Shown: one piece after another, positions 7,294-14,552 of the stretch
Layout: every line of letters begins with the position of its first letter
Numbering within the stretch: the first letter of the stretch is position 1
Assembly: GCF_002879855.1 (NCBI RefSeq)
Contig: NZ_PNYB01000001.1
Location: forward strand, 450,474 to 514,473
From: Trinickia soli
Lineage (GTDB): Bacteria > Pseudomonadota > Gammaproteobacteria > Burkholderiales > Burkholderiaceae
DNA: 64,000 nucleotides
Direction of reading: 5' to 3'
Notes under the pieces: model-generated
What the model was told of the DNA's origin: nothing
The model's input: only the letters and a program-made list of their open reading frames with translations
The model's database searches: none
Translations under genes and position numbers: made by a program

Positions 7294-7605
7294 TTAGCTC
7301 TTGGACGAAGCGGCCGACCGAGCAGTCGGCTTGAGCGACAGCATCACAGTCTTGGACGTCTTGCCGTTGCTTACGATTTCGAGCTCGGCCACCGCGTCGA
7401 ACGGAAACGGCAGGTGCTTGTACTTCTCGAATTCATCAGCCTTGCCCAGCGTGAACTCAGCAGAAGCGAAGCCTTTAGCCGTACCTTTCGAGTCATCGAG
7501 CGGCGTCTCCGTGTACACCTTCGTGCTATCGAAAGCCGTGCCGTTTTCCATCGTGCCCTTGCTCGCCTTCATTCCCAAGACCTTCACTTCGCTCTGAAAC
7601 TTCAT
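7294..7605 (-). CDS. ssDNA-binding-like protein (pV-type)
   Basis: A 103-aa soluble, beta-rich protein immediately follows rep; its start lies inside the 3' end of rep in another frame (80-bp overlap). It has GGAG six bases upstream. Basic residues and aromatic/hydrophobic strand alternation (MKFQSEVKVLGMKASKG; VAELEIVSNGKTSKTVMLSLKP) fit the small OB-fold proteins that coat replicated ssDNA before packaging. No diagnostic motif exists, so the call rests mainly on size and position. Confidence 0.7.
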   Translation of the reverse strand: MKFQSEVKVLGMKASKGTMENGTAFDSTKVYTETPLDDSKGTAKGFASAEFTLGKADEFEKYKHLPFPFDAVAELEIVSNGKTSKTVMLSLKPTARSAASSKS

Positions 7606-8875
7606 AGTTCACTCCGGTGCAAATATCGGCCGGCCGAAAGACCTGTTCCTCTGGCCAGCCATCATCAGAGGGGTCTAAATCATTGAACGCCTGCGGCACG
7701 TCGCGCTTGTGGATAGGCGTCTCGCAGAACTCGTAACCGGGGACCTTCAACCGCATGGGCCACTCACCCGACTTGCTTGTGATCGCATCGAGGAATGCCT
7801 CGTCGCCCATCAGCGGCCGTAATACAGCGGCGTACTTGCCGTACGAAATGAGGATGTTTCGCAAGCTCGCGTCGACGTTGATTTCCGCCGCTTTTTGCTT
7901 GACCTCGATCCGTTGCGGCGTGCGCGCGTGCTCGAAGAAGCGCAGGCACGGATAGGCACCCACGAAATAGCCCGATGGATCGAGCAGCACATCCAGAGGG
8001 ATCACACGCTTGTCGTTACGGACCTCGACCTCGAACCGCACCCACGGCGAAGTTTCGTCGCCCTGTTCCATGCCTTTCTCGTAGACACGACACATCTTTC
8101 CGTTCTTGCGACGGCCAACGTACAGACTGCGCCCCTTGCCCCTAGGATTGCGCCAGTCTCCCCGGTGTTCGTGGCTCGGCGCACGACCCGACGCCGTAAA
8201 AAGCCCATCGTCGTACCACTGGTCCGCCTGATCCACCGTGTACTCGCCTTGCATGCAGTCATGCGCCAGGTCTACACGCGTGATCGTCGGACGTGCGGCC
8301 GTTTGCGCGAGGAAGTCATACAGCCGCCCCTCCCACCCATCCTTCGCCGCGATGCACCCTTGACCCGTCAAATTGACAAGGATCGTGCCGCGCTGGCTCG
8401 AGCCGCCAATCGCAACGTAGCCATACGCGTTGCCAAGCTCCCACGCACTGAGGTAGAAGTCGCGCCGCACCTGCAAATCCTTCGTGATCCCGAAGCCAAA
8501 AATGTCCGTCATGATGTGGCTGGCTTCGCAAATGAACTCGTCATCGCTCACCAACTCACGGCCCGCAGTCTTGCAAAACGTCCGCTCGCTCACCGTAAAG
8601 CGCAGCGTGTCGATCATGGCCACCTGATCGCCGCACGGCACGCGCACTGCGATCGTCTTAATCTCGCCCGATTCGGTAACGACCAGTTGCAGCCGTTCCA
8701 CCGTCGCGAGCGGCGCTTTCTCCGTATCCCCCCTGTTAGTACGGGGGGGGGCATCGCGCAGCGCGCCGCCGCGTCCGTCCTCGTGCCTGCGGGCGGGCGC
8801 GGCGGCATCCTGCGCGAGAAGCCCCTTAGGAGTACTAACAGATTCAGCAAGAAACGCGTTCTTGAGTTTGCCCAT
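7526..8875 (-). CDS. Phage replication initiation protein (pII/RstA-like)
   Basis: This 449-aa protein would nick the phage origin for rolling-circle replication. Residues 197-206 (TITRVDLAHD) and about 250-268 (SLYVGRRKNGKMCRVYEKG), followed by WVRFEVEVRN, match the pattern of the inoviral replication initiation factor family (Rep_trans type). The N-terminal 60 residues are low-complexity and contain a run of nine G in the DNA (8743-8751). An inverted repeat (CTGTTAGTAC 8733-8742, GTACTAACAG 8832-8841) flanks that segment. The 3' end overlaps the ssDNA-binding-like gene. Confidence 0.85.
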   Translation of the reverse strand: MGKLKNAFLAESVSTPKGLLAQDAAAPARRHEDGRGGALRDAPPRTNRGDTEKAPLATVERLQLVVTESGEIKTIAVRVPCGDQVAMIDTLRFTVSERTFCKTAGRELVSDDEFICEASHIMTDIFGFGITKDLQVRRDFYLSAWELGNAYGYVAIGGSSQRGTILVNLTGQGCIAAKDGWEGRLYDFLAQTAARPTITRVDLAHDCMQGEYTVDQADQWYDDGLFTASGRAPSHEHRGDWRNPRGKGRSLYVGRRKNGKMCRVYEKGMEQGDETSPWVRFEVEVRNDKRVIPLDVLLDPSGYFVGAYPCLRFFEHARTPQRIEVKQKAAEINVDASLRNILISYGKYAAVLRPLMGDEAFLDAITSKSGEWPMRLKVPGYEFCETPIHKRDVPQAFNDLDPSDDGWPEEQVFRPADICTGVNYEVSERSEGLGNEGEQGHDGKRHGFR

Positions 8876-8878
8876 GGC

Positions 8879-9049
8879 TTATGAGTTGACTTGAACAGGA
8901 ACGAGCGTCAGCCGATTCGGCTGGCGCCCCTGGCGATATAGTTGCGTGCGCGCCTTGTCGCGCGCCTTCTGGCCGTCGCGTGCTCGCACTTCGACGGTCG
9001 CCACTCGCGCGCCGTGAAGCGTGTACGCATGCACTTGATATGCAGACAC
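8879..9049 (-). CDS. Small basic phage protein upstream of rep
   Basis: A 56-aa ORF starts at a GTG (9049), with GGGG five bases upstream, and its TAA lies 3 bases before the rep ATG. The product starts MSAYQVHAYTLHGARVATVE, predicted beta strands. A basic helix follows (RARDGQKARDKARTQLYRQG), then an extended LTLVPVQV tail. The codon pattern and tight linkage to rep suggest a real gene, perhaps an early DNA-binding or replication accessory protein. No family recognised. Confidence 0.5.
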   Translation of the reverse strand: MSAYQVHAYTLHGARVATVEVRARDGQKARDKARTQLYRQGRQPNRLTLVPVQVNS

Positions 9050-9505
9050 AGCTACCCCGTTCAGTTCTTCGTTCTGTTACCGGCGGCCCGCCGGTTGGCT
9101 TTTTTGCGCAAAAGACGGACGGCCAGATAGGCCCGTCCCAAAATCACCGTGCTCCGAGGCATTAGCCGCACGGCAAAGCTACCTTCTCAAACCGTGGGGC
9201 GCCGCCCCACGCCCCGCCCTCGCCGCCGGGTGGCTCGCGGGGGTTGGCATACACCGCCACCCCCCTTAGCCCGAGCGTAGAGCCGCTCCAGTCGCGTCAA
9301 GGCCAAAGCCCCCTCCGGGGGTCGCTGCGCGAGCCTTGACACGCCCTCCACGGCCACCGCCAAGGCCCACCCTAGCAGCCGGTTTACCTTTCCGACGAAC
9401 CTGCTAGACTGCGGTACTACGACAGCCTGCTCAAATTTTCGACAAATGTCGAAACACTGGTGCGCATTATTTCGACGAACGTCGAAAAAAGTCAAGAGGA
9501 TTGAT
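9050..9505. other. Phage intergenic region with hairpins (probable replication/packaging control)
   Basis: This stretch between the divergent replication and repressor-like genes has no convincing ORF. It holds several strong stems: ACCGGCG-GCC-CGCCGGT (9078-9094) followed by TGGCTTTTTT, a plus-strand terminator-like structure; GTGGGGC-GCC-GCCCCAC (9194-9210); and a G5/C5 arm pair around 9238-9266. Inoviral intergenic regions carry origins and packaging hairpins, so these are candidates. The individual roles cannot be assigned from sequence alone. Confidence 0.55.
9437..9487. promoter_or_regulatory. Paired 18-bp operators of the phage repressor-like gene
   Basis: TTTCGACAAATGTCGAAA (9437-9454) and TTTCGACGAACGTCGAAA (9470-9487) have perfect 8-bp arms around an AA centre. 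Their centres are 33 bp apart, about three helical turns. They end 19 bases before the ATG at 9506, over its expected promoter. Confidence 0.75.
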
Positions 9506-9919
9506 ATGACAATCGGTGAACTTTTGGACGCCGCGAAACGGAAACTAGGATCGCTCGGCGCTGTCGCGCGGCAGTTCGGCTTCGAACAGTCCCGACTATC
9601 AGCTTGGCGCAGTGGAACCCGCAAGCCAGACGCGGGCGAAATCATGATGCTCGCGGAAATGGCGGGACTGCCGCCATTCGAGACCCTGGCGAAGATCGAG
9701 CAAGAACTCGACGAAAAACACCAGTCGGTATGGGCGCGTGCCCTGGGAAACCTACGCGCGGCCGGGGTAGCCGCGACCGTGATCCTTGGACTCGTGATCT
9801 ATTCGATGACGCCTAAAACCGCATCGGCGGCTGTCACAAATTTCGTGACACCCTCCCCCGCCAGCGCCGCGCCGCATCAAGAAAGTAGGGCGGGGAGTGT
9901 TGAGATTATGTCAAATTAA
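9506..9919 (+). CDS. Membrane-anchored HTH repressor-like protein of the prophage (DUF3693/XRE-like)
   Basis: A 137-aa protein starts at the ATG at 9506 (AAGAGGA upstream). It is the only divergent gene of the prophage. Residues 3-60 form a helix-turn-helix-like domain (GAVARQFGFEQSRLSAWRSG). A segment up to about residue 88 is acidic and helical. Residues about 90-108 (AAGVAATVILGLVIYSM) form a membrane span, leaving a short external tail. It probably represses phage genes through the two operators upstream. The final codons (EIMSN plus stop) are encoded by the attR core. In the excised circle the frame would continue through 180-260 for 26 more residues (starting CLAKLRRAIH), so integration changes the tail. 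Confidence 0.75.
   Translation: MTIGELLDAAKRKLGSLGAVARQFGFEQSRLSAWRSGTRKPDAGEIMMLAEMAGLPPFETLAKIEQELDEKHQSVWARALGNLRAAGVAATVILGLVIYSMTPKTASAAVTNFVTPSPASAAPHQESRAGSVEIMSN
9900..9917 (+). other. attR core of the filamentous prophage
   Basis: TTGAGATTATGTCAAATT is identical to 163-180. It lies inside the 3' end of the regulator gene and supplies its last codons. Host sequence resumes at AAAAGCGACC. Confidence 0.75.
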
Positions 9920-10120
9920 AAGCGACCAGCGAAACCCGGCGCGCAACCTAGCCAGGTTGCCGGCTCGATGGATCGCGTGCCAGCAACCGCGTGGCCCCAC
10001 GCCTAACCGATGAACAGAAGCTCGCGCCCGACCGCCTACAACCGGGATTCATATCACGGTATGACATACATTCAACATCTTGATCTAACGCAACGTTCTC
10101 CCATTCCCTCAAGGTAAGGT

Positions 10121-10339
10121 ATGGACACTCCCGCCTACACCATACGGGTGTCGAGCCGCTACGGCACCGCGATTCTGCCGGCCGACATCAGTCCATCAAT
10201 GCAGGCTGGGCCGTTATTCGGTACCTTTCATCGCCCTGACCTGCATCTCGACCAGTTGACTTCGCCAGTGCGCGACCGCCTGGTGCGCCCGCCGGAATAC
10301 AAGGCGGCTGCGGTACGGGCGGAAAAGCTGGCCGGCTAG
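10121..10339 (+). pseudogene. C-terminal remnant of a molybdopterin oxidoreductase (formate dehydrogenase-like)
   Basis: A 72-aa ORF reads like the last part of the molybdopterin-dinucleotide-binding domain of FdhF-type enzymes: GPLFGTFHRPDLHLDQLTS, then VRDRLVRPPEYKAAAVRAEKL. Such enzymes exceed 700 aa, so nearly all of the protein, including every catalytic motif, is missing. A short stretch of non-coding DNA with a small hairpin (9943-9960) separates it from the prophage. It probably marks a deletion. Confidence 0.55.
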
Positions 10340-10357
10340 CCGATGAAGGAGGTTCAA

Positions 10358-10639
10358 ATGCAGGCGGTGACTCAGGACTCTTGGAAGGAACGGGTGATCC
10401 TCATCCACACCTTTCCCGTTCGCCGCATTACCACGCGCGACGCCGTGCCCGACGGTTACATTGCAACCATCAGGATCGAAGGAGGCAGCGAGGTACTGGC
10501 TGATTGGCATCTACCATTCTTCGCTGAGCGTTGGCTGTCCGAGGACGAGGCACGACGGGATGCATTGGAATACGCGGTGAAGCTGATCGATAGCGGCGTG
10601 CTGGAGGAGCCGCGAGCTTTGCGCGAAAACGCCGCTTGA
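10358..10639 (+). CDS. Hypothetical protein
   Basis: The ATG at 10358 is preceded by AAGGAGG at the right distance; an ATG at 10343 overlaps that site and is less likely. The 93-aa product is soluble, with a central beta segment (DGYIATIRIEGGSEVLADW) and an acidic C-terminal helix. No family recognised. It lies between the molybdopterin-enzyme remnant and the glucoamylase-like gene on the same strand. Confidence 0.6.
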   Translation: MQAVTQDSWKERVILIHTFPVRRITTRDAVPDGYIATIRIEGGSEVLADWHLPFFAERWLSEDEARRDALEYAVKLIDSGVLEEPRALRENAA

Positions 10640-10696
10640 CGGAGACTTGAATCAGTCGCTCAAGAGGCGAAGCTTCCCGGACTCATCGACTTCGAC

Positions 10697-13039
10697 ATGG
10701 ACACGCAGCAGGCAGTGGATGTTTCAGGTGCCGCTCCCGGCTGGCCCGGGATTGCGTCTACCTGGACTTCAAGCGCGAAGGACCTCGTGACGACCGTGCC
10801 AAGCCCTAGCCGCGTATGGGCGTCGATCGGCCATGGCATCCTTAATGAGGTCTACTGGCCATCGGCCGGCGAGCCTCAAGTGCGAGACCTGGGCTTCATC
10901 GTCGCCGGTCCGGGCGGCTGGCACGAACTGAAGCGCGTCGCCAGGTACCGGCTTTCGCTCCCCAGCCCTTGCATTCCTCTGCCGCGGATCGTGCATGAAG
11001 GCGACGGGTATCGCCTCGAGCTTAATCTGTCGCCGGATCCGATTCGTGACGTGATGCTCGTCGCCTTCCGACTCACCGGAACCGGCGTCAAGCTCTACGC
11101 CCTGCTCGCGCCCCACCTGGGCGGCAGCGGTCTGCATAACAATGCGCGCGTAGCAAATGGTCTCGTTGCATGGAAGGACAGCGTTGCACTTCAGCTTGCC
11201 GCCGATTGCGGCTTCTCACGTGCAAGTGCTGGATACGTTGGGTATTCCGATGGTTGGCAAGACTTCGCCAACCATGCGCGCATGGAGTGGACGTTCGCGG
11301 AGGCACTGAATGGCAACGTTGCCTTGATGGGGGAGCTGGCAGCCTCCACGGGCGTGCTCGCCCTCGGTTTTGCCGAGACGCCGGAAGGCGCCTGCACGCT
11401 CGCGCGATCGAGCCTTTCCGAGGGCTTCGATGCCGTACAGCGTTCGTGCGACGCAGCCTGGCAAGCGTGGACCGCCGGCATCGCTATCCCTGACACGCCG
11501 GAGCGGGTTCGATACGAGGCTTACCTTTCCGCGATGGTGCTGAAAGCCCATGAGGGACGGACGTATCCTGGCGCGCTGATCGCCAGCCTGAGCATTCCAT
11601 GGGGTAACACGAGCGACAGTACCGGCGGGTATCACCTCGTCTGGACGCGCGACGCCGTCGAAGCCGCCTTCGCACTGCTAGCGATCGGCTGTGTGGAAGA
11701 TACTCGGCACACGCTTGACTACCTGATTGCAACGCAACGAGCAGACGGAAGTTGGAGTCAGAACAGCTATCCTGACGGACGGCCGTTCTGGACCGGCATC
11801 CAGCTCGATGAAGTGGGCCTGCCCGTACTGCTTGCAGCCAAGCTCGCCGAGCGCGGTGCGACGGGCGCACTGACAGGCTGGACCGAAATGATTGCACGTG
11901 CCATTGGCTATGTCGCGCGCAACGGTCCCGGCAGCCCCCAGGACCGTTGGGAAGAAAACGCCGGCATTTCGCCGTTCACGCTCGGCATCGAGATCGCGGC
12001 ACTCGTCTGCGCGGCCGAACATTTGGCGGACGAAGAGAACGCCTACGCCCTCTCGCTCGCCGACTATTGGAATGAACGGCTTGAAGACTGGACGTACGTC
12101 GAAAACGAAACGTTTTCCGAGGCCTTTGGCATCGACGGCTATTACGTTCGAATTGCGGCACCGCTATGCAAAGGCGGATTGCGAGGTCGAATCGACATCG
12201 CCAATCGGGCAGGCAGCAGCGCGCCCGCTTTCGCGCTAATCGGTATGGAGTGCCTCTATCTGGTTCGTCTCGGACTGCGGGATGCACGCGATCGGCGCAT
12301 CGTGAACACGGCGAAAGTCATCGACGGCTTACTGGGTGTCCGGACGCCGCACGGCATCGCTTACCGCCGCTATAACGGCGATGGTTACGGCGAACACGAA
12401 AACGGCGCACCGTTCGATGGTACTGGCGTCGGGCGCTTGTGGCCGCTGCTGACGGGCGAGCGAGCACATCTCGATCTGATGCAGGGAATCGATCCGTTGC
12501 CCTATCTTGAGACGATGACGCAGATGACCGGAGTAAGTGGCCTGATTCCGGAACAGGTATGGGACGCCGACCCGATACCCGGGCGAGGCCTCGAGCCTGG
12601 CAAGCCGACCGGCAGCGCCATGCCGCTCGTGTGGGCGCATGCCGAATTTCTCAAGTTGCTCATTGCACGGCATCAAAGGCGCCCGATTGAACTGCTCTCG
12701 AGTGTTGAACAGCGCTACCACGCCCAGCAGCCCGAGGCGGCCACCTGGCATTGGCGTCAGGCGCAACCGTTCGATGCACTGCCTGCGGGCCGAGCGCTGC
12801 TCATCGAAAATCTGGAGCCCTTCTGGCTCCACTATGGGTTCGACGGATGGCACGACGTCGCTGACAGACCTTCGCAGGTGCGAGCGTTTTCGATACACGG
12901 CGTCCGATTCGATACGGCCGACATTGCCGGTCATTCAGTCCTTGATTTCACTTTCTATTTCCCTCAGTCGCAACGCTGGGCCGGCACCGACTTTCACATT
13001 CTTCTGGGAGACGCCGACACGGGAGTATCGAGATCATGA
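10697..13039 (+). CDS. Glycoside hydrolase family 15 protein (glucoamylase-like)
   Basis: A 780-aa protein resembling bacterial glucan 1,4-alpha-glucosidases, which release glucose from the non-reducing ends of alpha-glucans. The N-terminal part (about 1-260) is the beta-sandwich domain. The (alpha/alpha)6 barrel follows, with GGYHLVWTRDAVEA (about 315-328), FWTGIQLDEVGLPVLLA, a catalytic-acid region RWEENAGISPFTLG and the late motif SGLIPEQVWDADPIPGRGLEPGKPTG with the second acidic residue. There is no signal peptide, so it may act on intracellular storage glucan. It is followed by a hairpin at 13130-13168 and convergent genes. Confidence 0.88.
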   Translation: MDTQQAVDVSGAAPGWPGIASTWTSSAKDLVTTVPSPSRVWASIGHGILNEVYWPSAGEPQVRDLGFIVAGPGGWHELKRVARYRLSLPSPCIPLPRIVHEGDGYRLELNLSPDPIRDVMLVAFRLTGTGVKLYALLAPHLGGSGLHNNARVANGLVAWKDSVALQLAADCGFSRASAGYVGYSDGWQDFANHARMEWTFAEALNGNVALMGELAASTGVLALGFAETPEGACTLARSSLSEGFDAVQRSCDAAWQAWTAGIAIPDTPERVRYEAYLSAMVLKAHEGRTYPGALIASLSIPWGNTSDSTGGYHLVWTRDAVEAAFALLAIGCVEDTRHTLDYLIATQRADGSWSQNSYPDGRPFWTGIQLDEVGLPVLLAAKLAERGATGALTGWTEMIARAIGYVARNGPGSPQDRWEENAGISPFTLGIEIAALVCAAEHLADEENAYALSLADYWNERLEDWTYVENETFSEAFGIDGYYVRIAAPLCKGGLRGRIDIANRAGSSAPAFALIGMECLYLVRLGLRDARDRRIVNTAKVIDGLLGVRTPHGIAYRRYNGDGYGEHENGAPFDGTGVGRLWPLLTGERAHLDLMQGIDPLPYLETMTQMTGVSGLIPEQVWDADPIPGRGLEPGKPTGSAMPLVWAHAEFLKLLIARHQRRPIELLSSVEQRYHAQQPEAATWHWRQAQPFDALPAGRALLIENLEPFWLHYGFDGWHDVADRPSQVRAFSIHGVRFDTADIAGHSVLDFTFYFPQSQRWAGTDFHILLGDADTGVSRS

Positions 13040-13129
13040 AACAAAGCGCTTCGTTCAGTTGCACCGTGTGATCGCTGCCGAAGCCGAATGCGGATGCCAG
13101 GAGGATGACTCGTAGCGCCTCGGGGCCGT

Positions 13130-13168
13130 GAAGGCGGGACGCTCGCCAGCCTGAACGATCCCGCCTTC
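13130..13168. terminator. Inverted repeat between convergent genes, possible bidirectional terminator
   Basis: GAAGGCGGGA (13130-13139) and TCCCGCCTTC (13159-13168) form a 10-11 bp perfect stem with a 19-base loop. It sits between the stops of the glucoamylase-like gene and the minus-strand 59-aa gene. There is no T-run, so termination efficiency is uncertain. Confidence 0.5.
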
Positions 13169-13181
13169 AGCACATGATCTA

Positions 13182-13361
13182 TCACGGTGTTCCCGTCGTC
13201 TCAATATCGGTCGCCACGTTCGTCTTGACTGGCCGCGGTTCCGGATGGACGGCAGGAGGATCGCTTGCCGGGAAACTCTCCGCCCCAGCCTCGTCGAGCA
13301 GGGCTTCGAGGTGATCTGCGCGCTCTCGGGCCGCGCGCTCGACTTCATGAGGAATTTGCAT
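13182..13361 (-). CDS. Small conserved-type protein with SFPASDPPA motif
   Basis: A 59-aa acidic protein starts at the ATG at 13361, two bases after the stop of the HMA-like gene, so the two form an operon. It contains LLDEAGAESFPASDPPAV, a motif seen in many short proteobacterial proteins of unknown function. The N-terminal part is a charged helix (VERAARERADHLEALLDEA) and the C-terminus is disordered. Confidence 0.6.
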   Translation of the reverse strand: MQIPHEVERAARERADHLEALLDEAGAESFPASDPPAVHPEPRPVKTNVATDIETTGTP

Positions 13362-13363
13362 GA

Positions 13364-13579
13364 TCACCCTTTGCTGATCTTCGCCTTGTAGCCGGCGTCC
13401 TCGAATGCAACCAGGAATTCCTCGGCCATCATCCACGAGTGGATCTTTACGATCCCGGCATCGACGTCGACATCGACCTTCGCGTCCGGGTCGACCGCGC
13501 CGATGGCCCGGGCAAGCGTCTGTGCGTCGCCACCCCCGGTCGTCTTTTCCGTTTCGAATTCCATATGTTCGAATTGCAT
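13364..13579 (-). CDS. HMA-like small protein lacking the CxxC motif
   Basis: This 71-aa protein has a ferredoxin-like beta-alpha-beta pattern (AQTLARAIGAVDPDAKVDVDV, then GIVKIHSWMMAEEFLVAFEDAGY) like heavy-metal-associated domains. The metal-binding CxxC loop is absent, replaced by acidic/Gly residues, so metal transport is unlikely. AGGAGA precedes the ATG at 13579. It lies divergent to regulatory repeat copy A. Confidence 0.6.
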   Translation of the reverse strand: MQFEHMEFETEKTTGGGDAQTLARAIGAVDPDAKVDVDVDAGIVKIHSWMMAEEFLVAFEDAGYKAKISKG

Positions 13580-13625
13580 GCGCTGCTCTCCTCGATTCTG
13601 GTCACCGCGAAATGCACACGTTCAA

Positions 13626-13717
13626 CGTCGCCAGACGCGGTCGCCCCTTCTCTTTTGCATCATGAACTTCGGCAATTCCATTGAATTTAAACTATGTCAC
13701 AACATGACCTATAGTGA
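13626..13717 (+). repeat. Regulatory repeat, copy A
   Basis: This segment is closely similar to 15636-15732. Both share CGTCGCCAGA, then GCATCATGAACTTCGGCAAT and TGAATTTAA, then CTATGTCACAACRTGA, then CTATAGTG. It contains TCACAACATGA (13697-13707). A further shared block (GCCCGCGCGTC...CACATCAGTG) follows at 13762-13784. It lies upstream of the HMA-like operon, but no gene follows on the plus strand. Its counterpart precedes the DUF2945 gene. Confidence 0.65.
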
Positions 13718-13881
13718 AGCGCAGAGGGCAAGACGAAAATGTGCAGATGAATGCACGGCAGTGCCCGCGCGTCCGCACATCAGTGGATTTTTTGACGCGA
13801 CTGCATGGTCTGGACGTTGGCCACCGTCTGGACAACGATCATGGATCGCCGGGACGCGCGTCGAAGGGAGAACAGGAGTAC

Positions 13882-14292
13882 TTATTCATTTTCCGGCCAC
13901 TTCATTTCCAGATCGTCGTCATGGTGTTTACGCCGCTCTCCGGCGAGCCCCTGCAACTCATTCGGACTGACGAGCACGACAGTTACGAGTATCGATGTGT
14001 TCTGGAACGCTGTCAGTGCATGCGGGACGCCGGCTGCCAGATAGATAAGGTCCCCGGTATGCAGGATCTGGTGCCCTTCATTCATCTCGAGATCGACCTC
14101 ACCTTCGATGCATTGCACCGTGACCGGGCCATCAACTGCGTGCACAGGCATCCCTTTGCCAGCCGGAAGAACAATCCGCATGACTTCGAGGCGCTTTTCC
14201 TTGAACAGTGCCGTGGTCGGAGTCTGGTCAAGCCGGTCACCGAGCGGTAACAGGCTCGCAACTTCACCAGACGAAAGATGTGATATAGCCAC
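13882..14292 (-). CDS. Cupin-domain protein
   Basis: A 136-aa single cupin starts at a GTG (14292) with a perfect AAGGAGA six bases upstream; the longer frame to 14397 lacks a ribosome site. The cupin motifs are degenerate: the first reads LPAGKGMPVHAVDGPVTVQCIEGEVDLEM and the second LHTGDLIYLAAGVPHALTAF. This fits a small barrel that binds a metal or ligand weakly, as in stress-linked cupins. It lies between the regulatory repeat and an iron-sulfur subunit remnant. Confidence 0.75.
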   Translation of the reverse strand: MAISHLSSGEVASLLPLGDRLDQTPTTALFKEKRLEVMRIVLPAGKGMPVHAVDGPVTVQCIEGEVDLEMNEGHQILHTGDLIYLAAGVPHALTAFQNTSILVTVVLVSPNELQGLAGERRKHHDDDLEMKWPENE

Positions 14293-14318
14293 CTGTCTCT
14301 CCTTAACGTGCAACCCGA

Positions 14319-14477
14319 TCAGGTCAGCAGATAGTGTTGATCGCCGACGGCCTGCCGCGCGTGTCGCCCGCGTGACGGCGTATCGTTGATCTGGCATGCA
14401 AGACCGTCCTGCATATTCGGCTTGGTCTCCGTATCCGGCTCATATCGGAAGATCTCGATCACGCGGCTGTCACTCAT
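14319..14477 (-). pseudogene. N-terminal remnant of a succinate dehydrogenase/fumarate reductase iron-sulfur subunit
   Basis: From an ATG at 14477 with GGAG upstream, the first about 22 residues (MSDSRVIEIFRYEPDTETKP, then NMQD) match the N-terminus of SdhB/FrdB-type proteins. After that the frame reads unrelated sequence to a stop at 14319. All three Fe-S clusters are missing. A deletion apparently joined this stub to the cupin upstream region. The family call is moderate because the matching part is short. Confidence 0.45.
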
Positions 14478-14552
14478 CGTGTATCTCCACTTCGTGTTCC
14501 GGGTTCTGAGCCGGCCGTCCTGCTCAGGGGGACAGCATTCCGCTGTCACGGA

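Larger units (their letters stand above)
163..9917. mobile_element. Integrated filamentous phage (inovirus) prophage, about 9.75 kb
   Basis: The element is bounded by the perfect 18-bp repeat TTGAGATTATGTCAAATT at 163-180 and 9900-9917. Gene order on the minus strand is rep, ssDNA-binding-like, two small ORFs, major coat, terminator, adsorption protein, pVI-like protein, Zot/pI ATPase and secretin, which is classic inovirus synteny. No integrase or transposase lies inside. The repeat's TTATGTCAAAT differs by one base from the XerD arm of dif (TTATGTTAAAT), so integration by host XerC/XerD is inferred. All core functions look intact, so it may still be productive. Confidence 0.92.

Noticed and set aside
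9459..9470. GGTGCGCATTAT, close to the XerC arm of dif
   Set aside because: It matches 10 of the first 11 bases of a dif left arm, but no XerD arm follows and it lies between two operators. The true att core is defined by the exact repeat at the prophage ends.
9943..9960. Hairpin GCAACCT-AGCC-AGGTTGC as a terminator
   Set aside because: A perfect 7-bp stem but no T-run on either side, and no gene directly upstream needs it except the phage regulator; evidence too weak.
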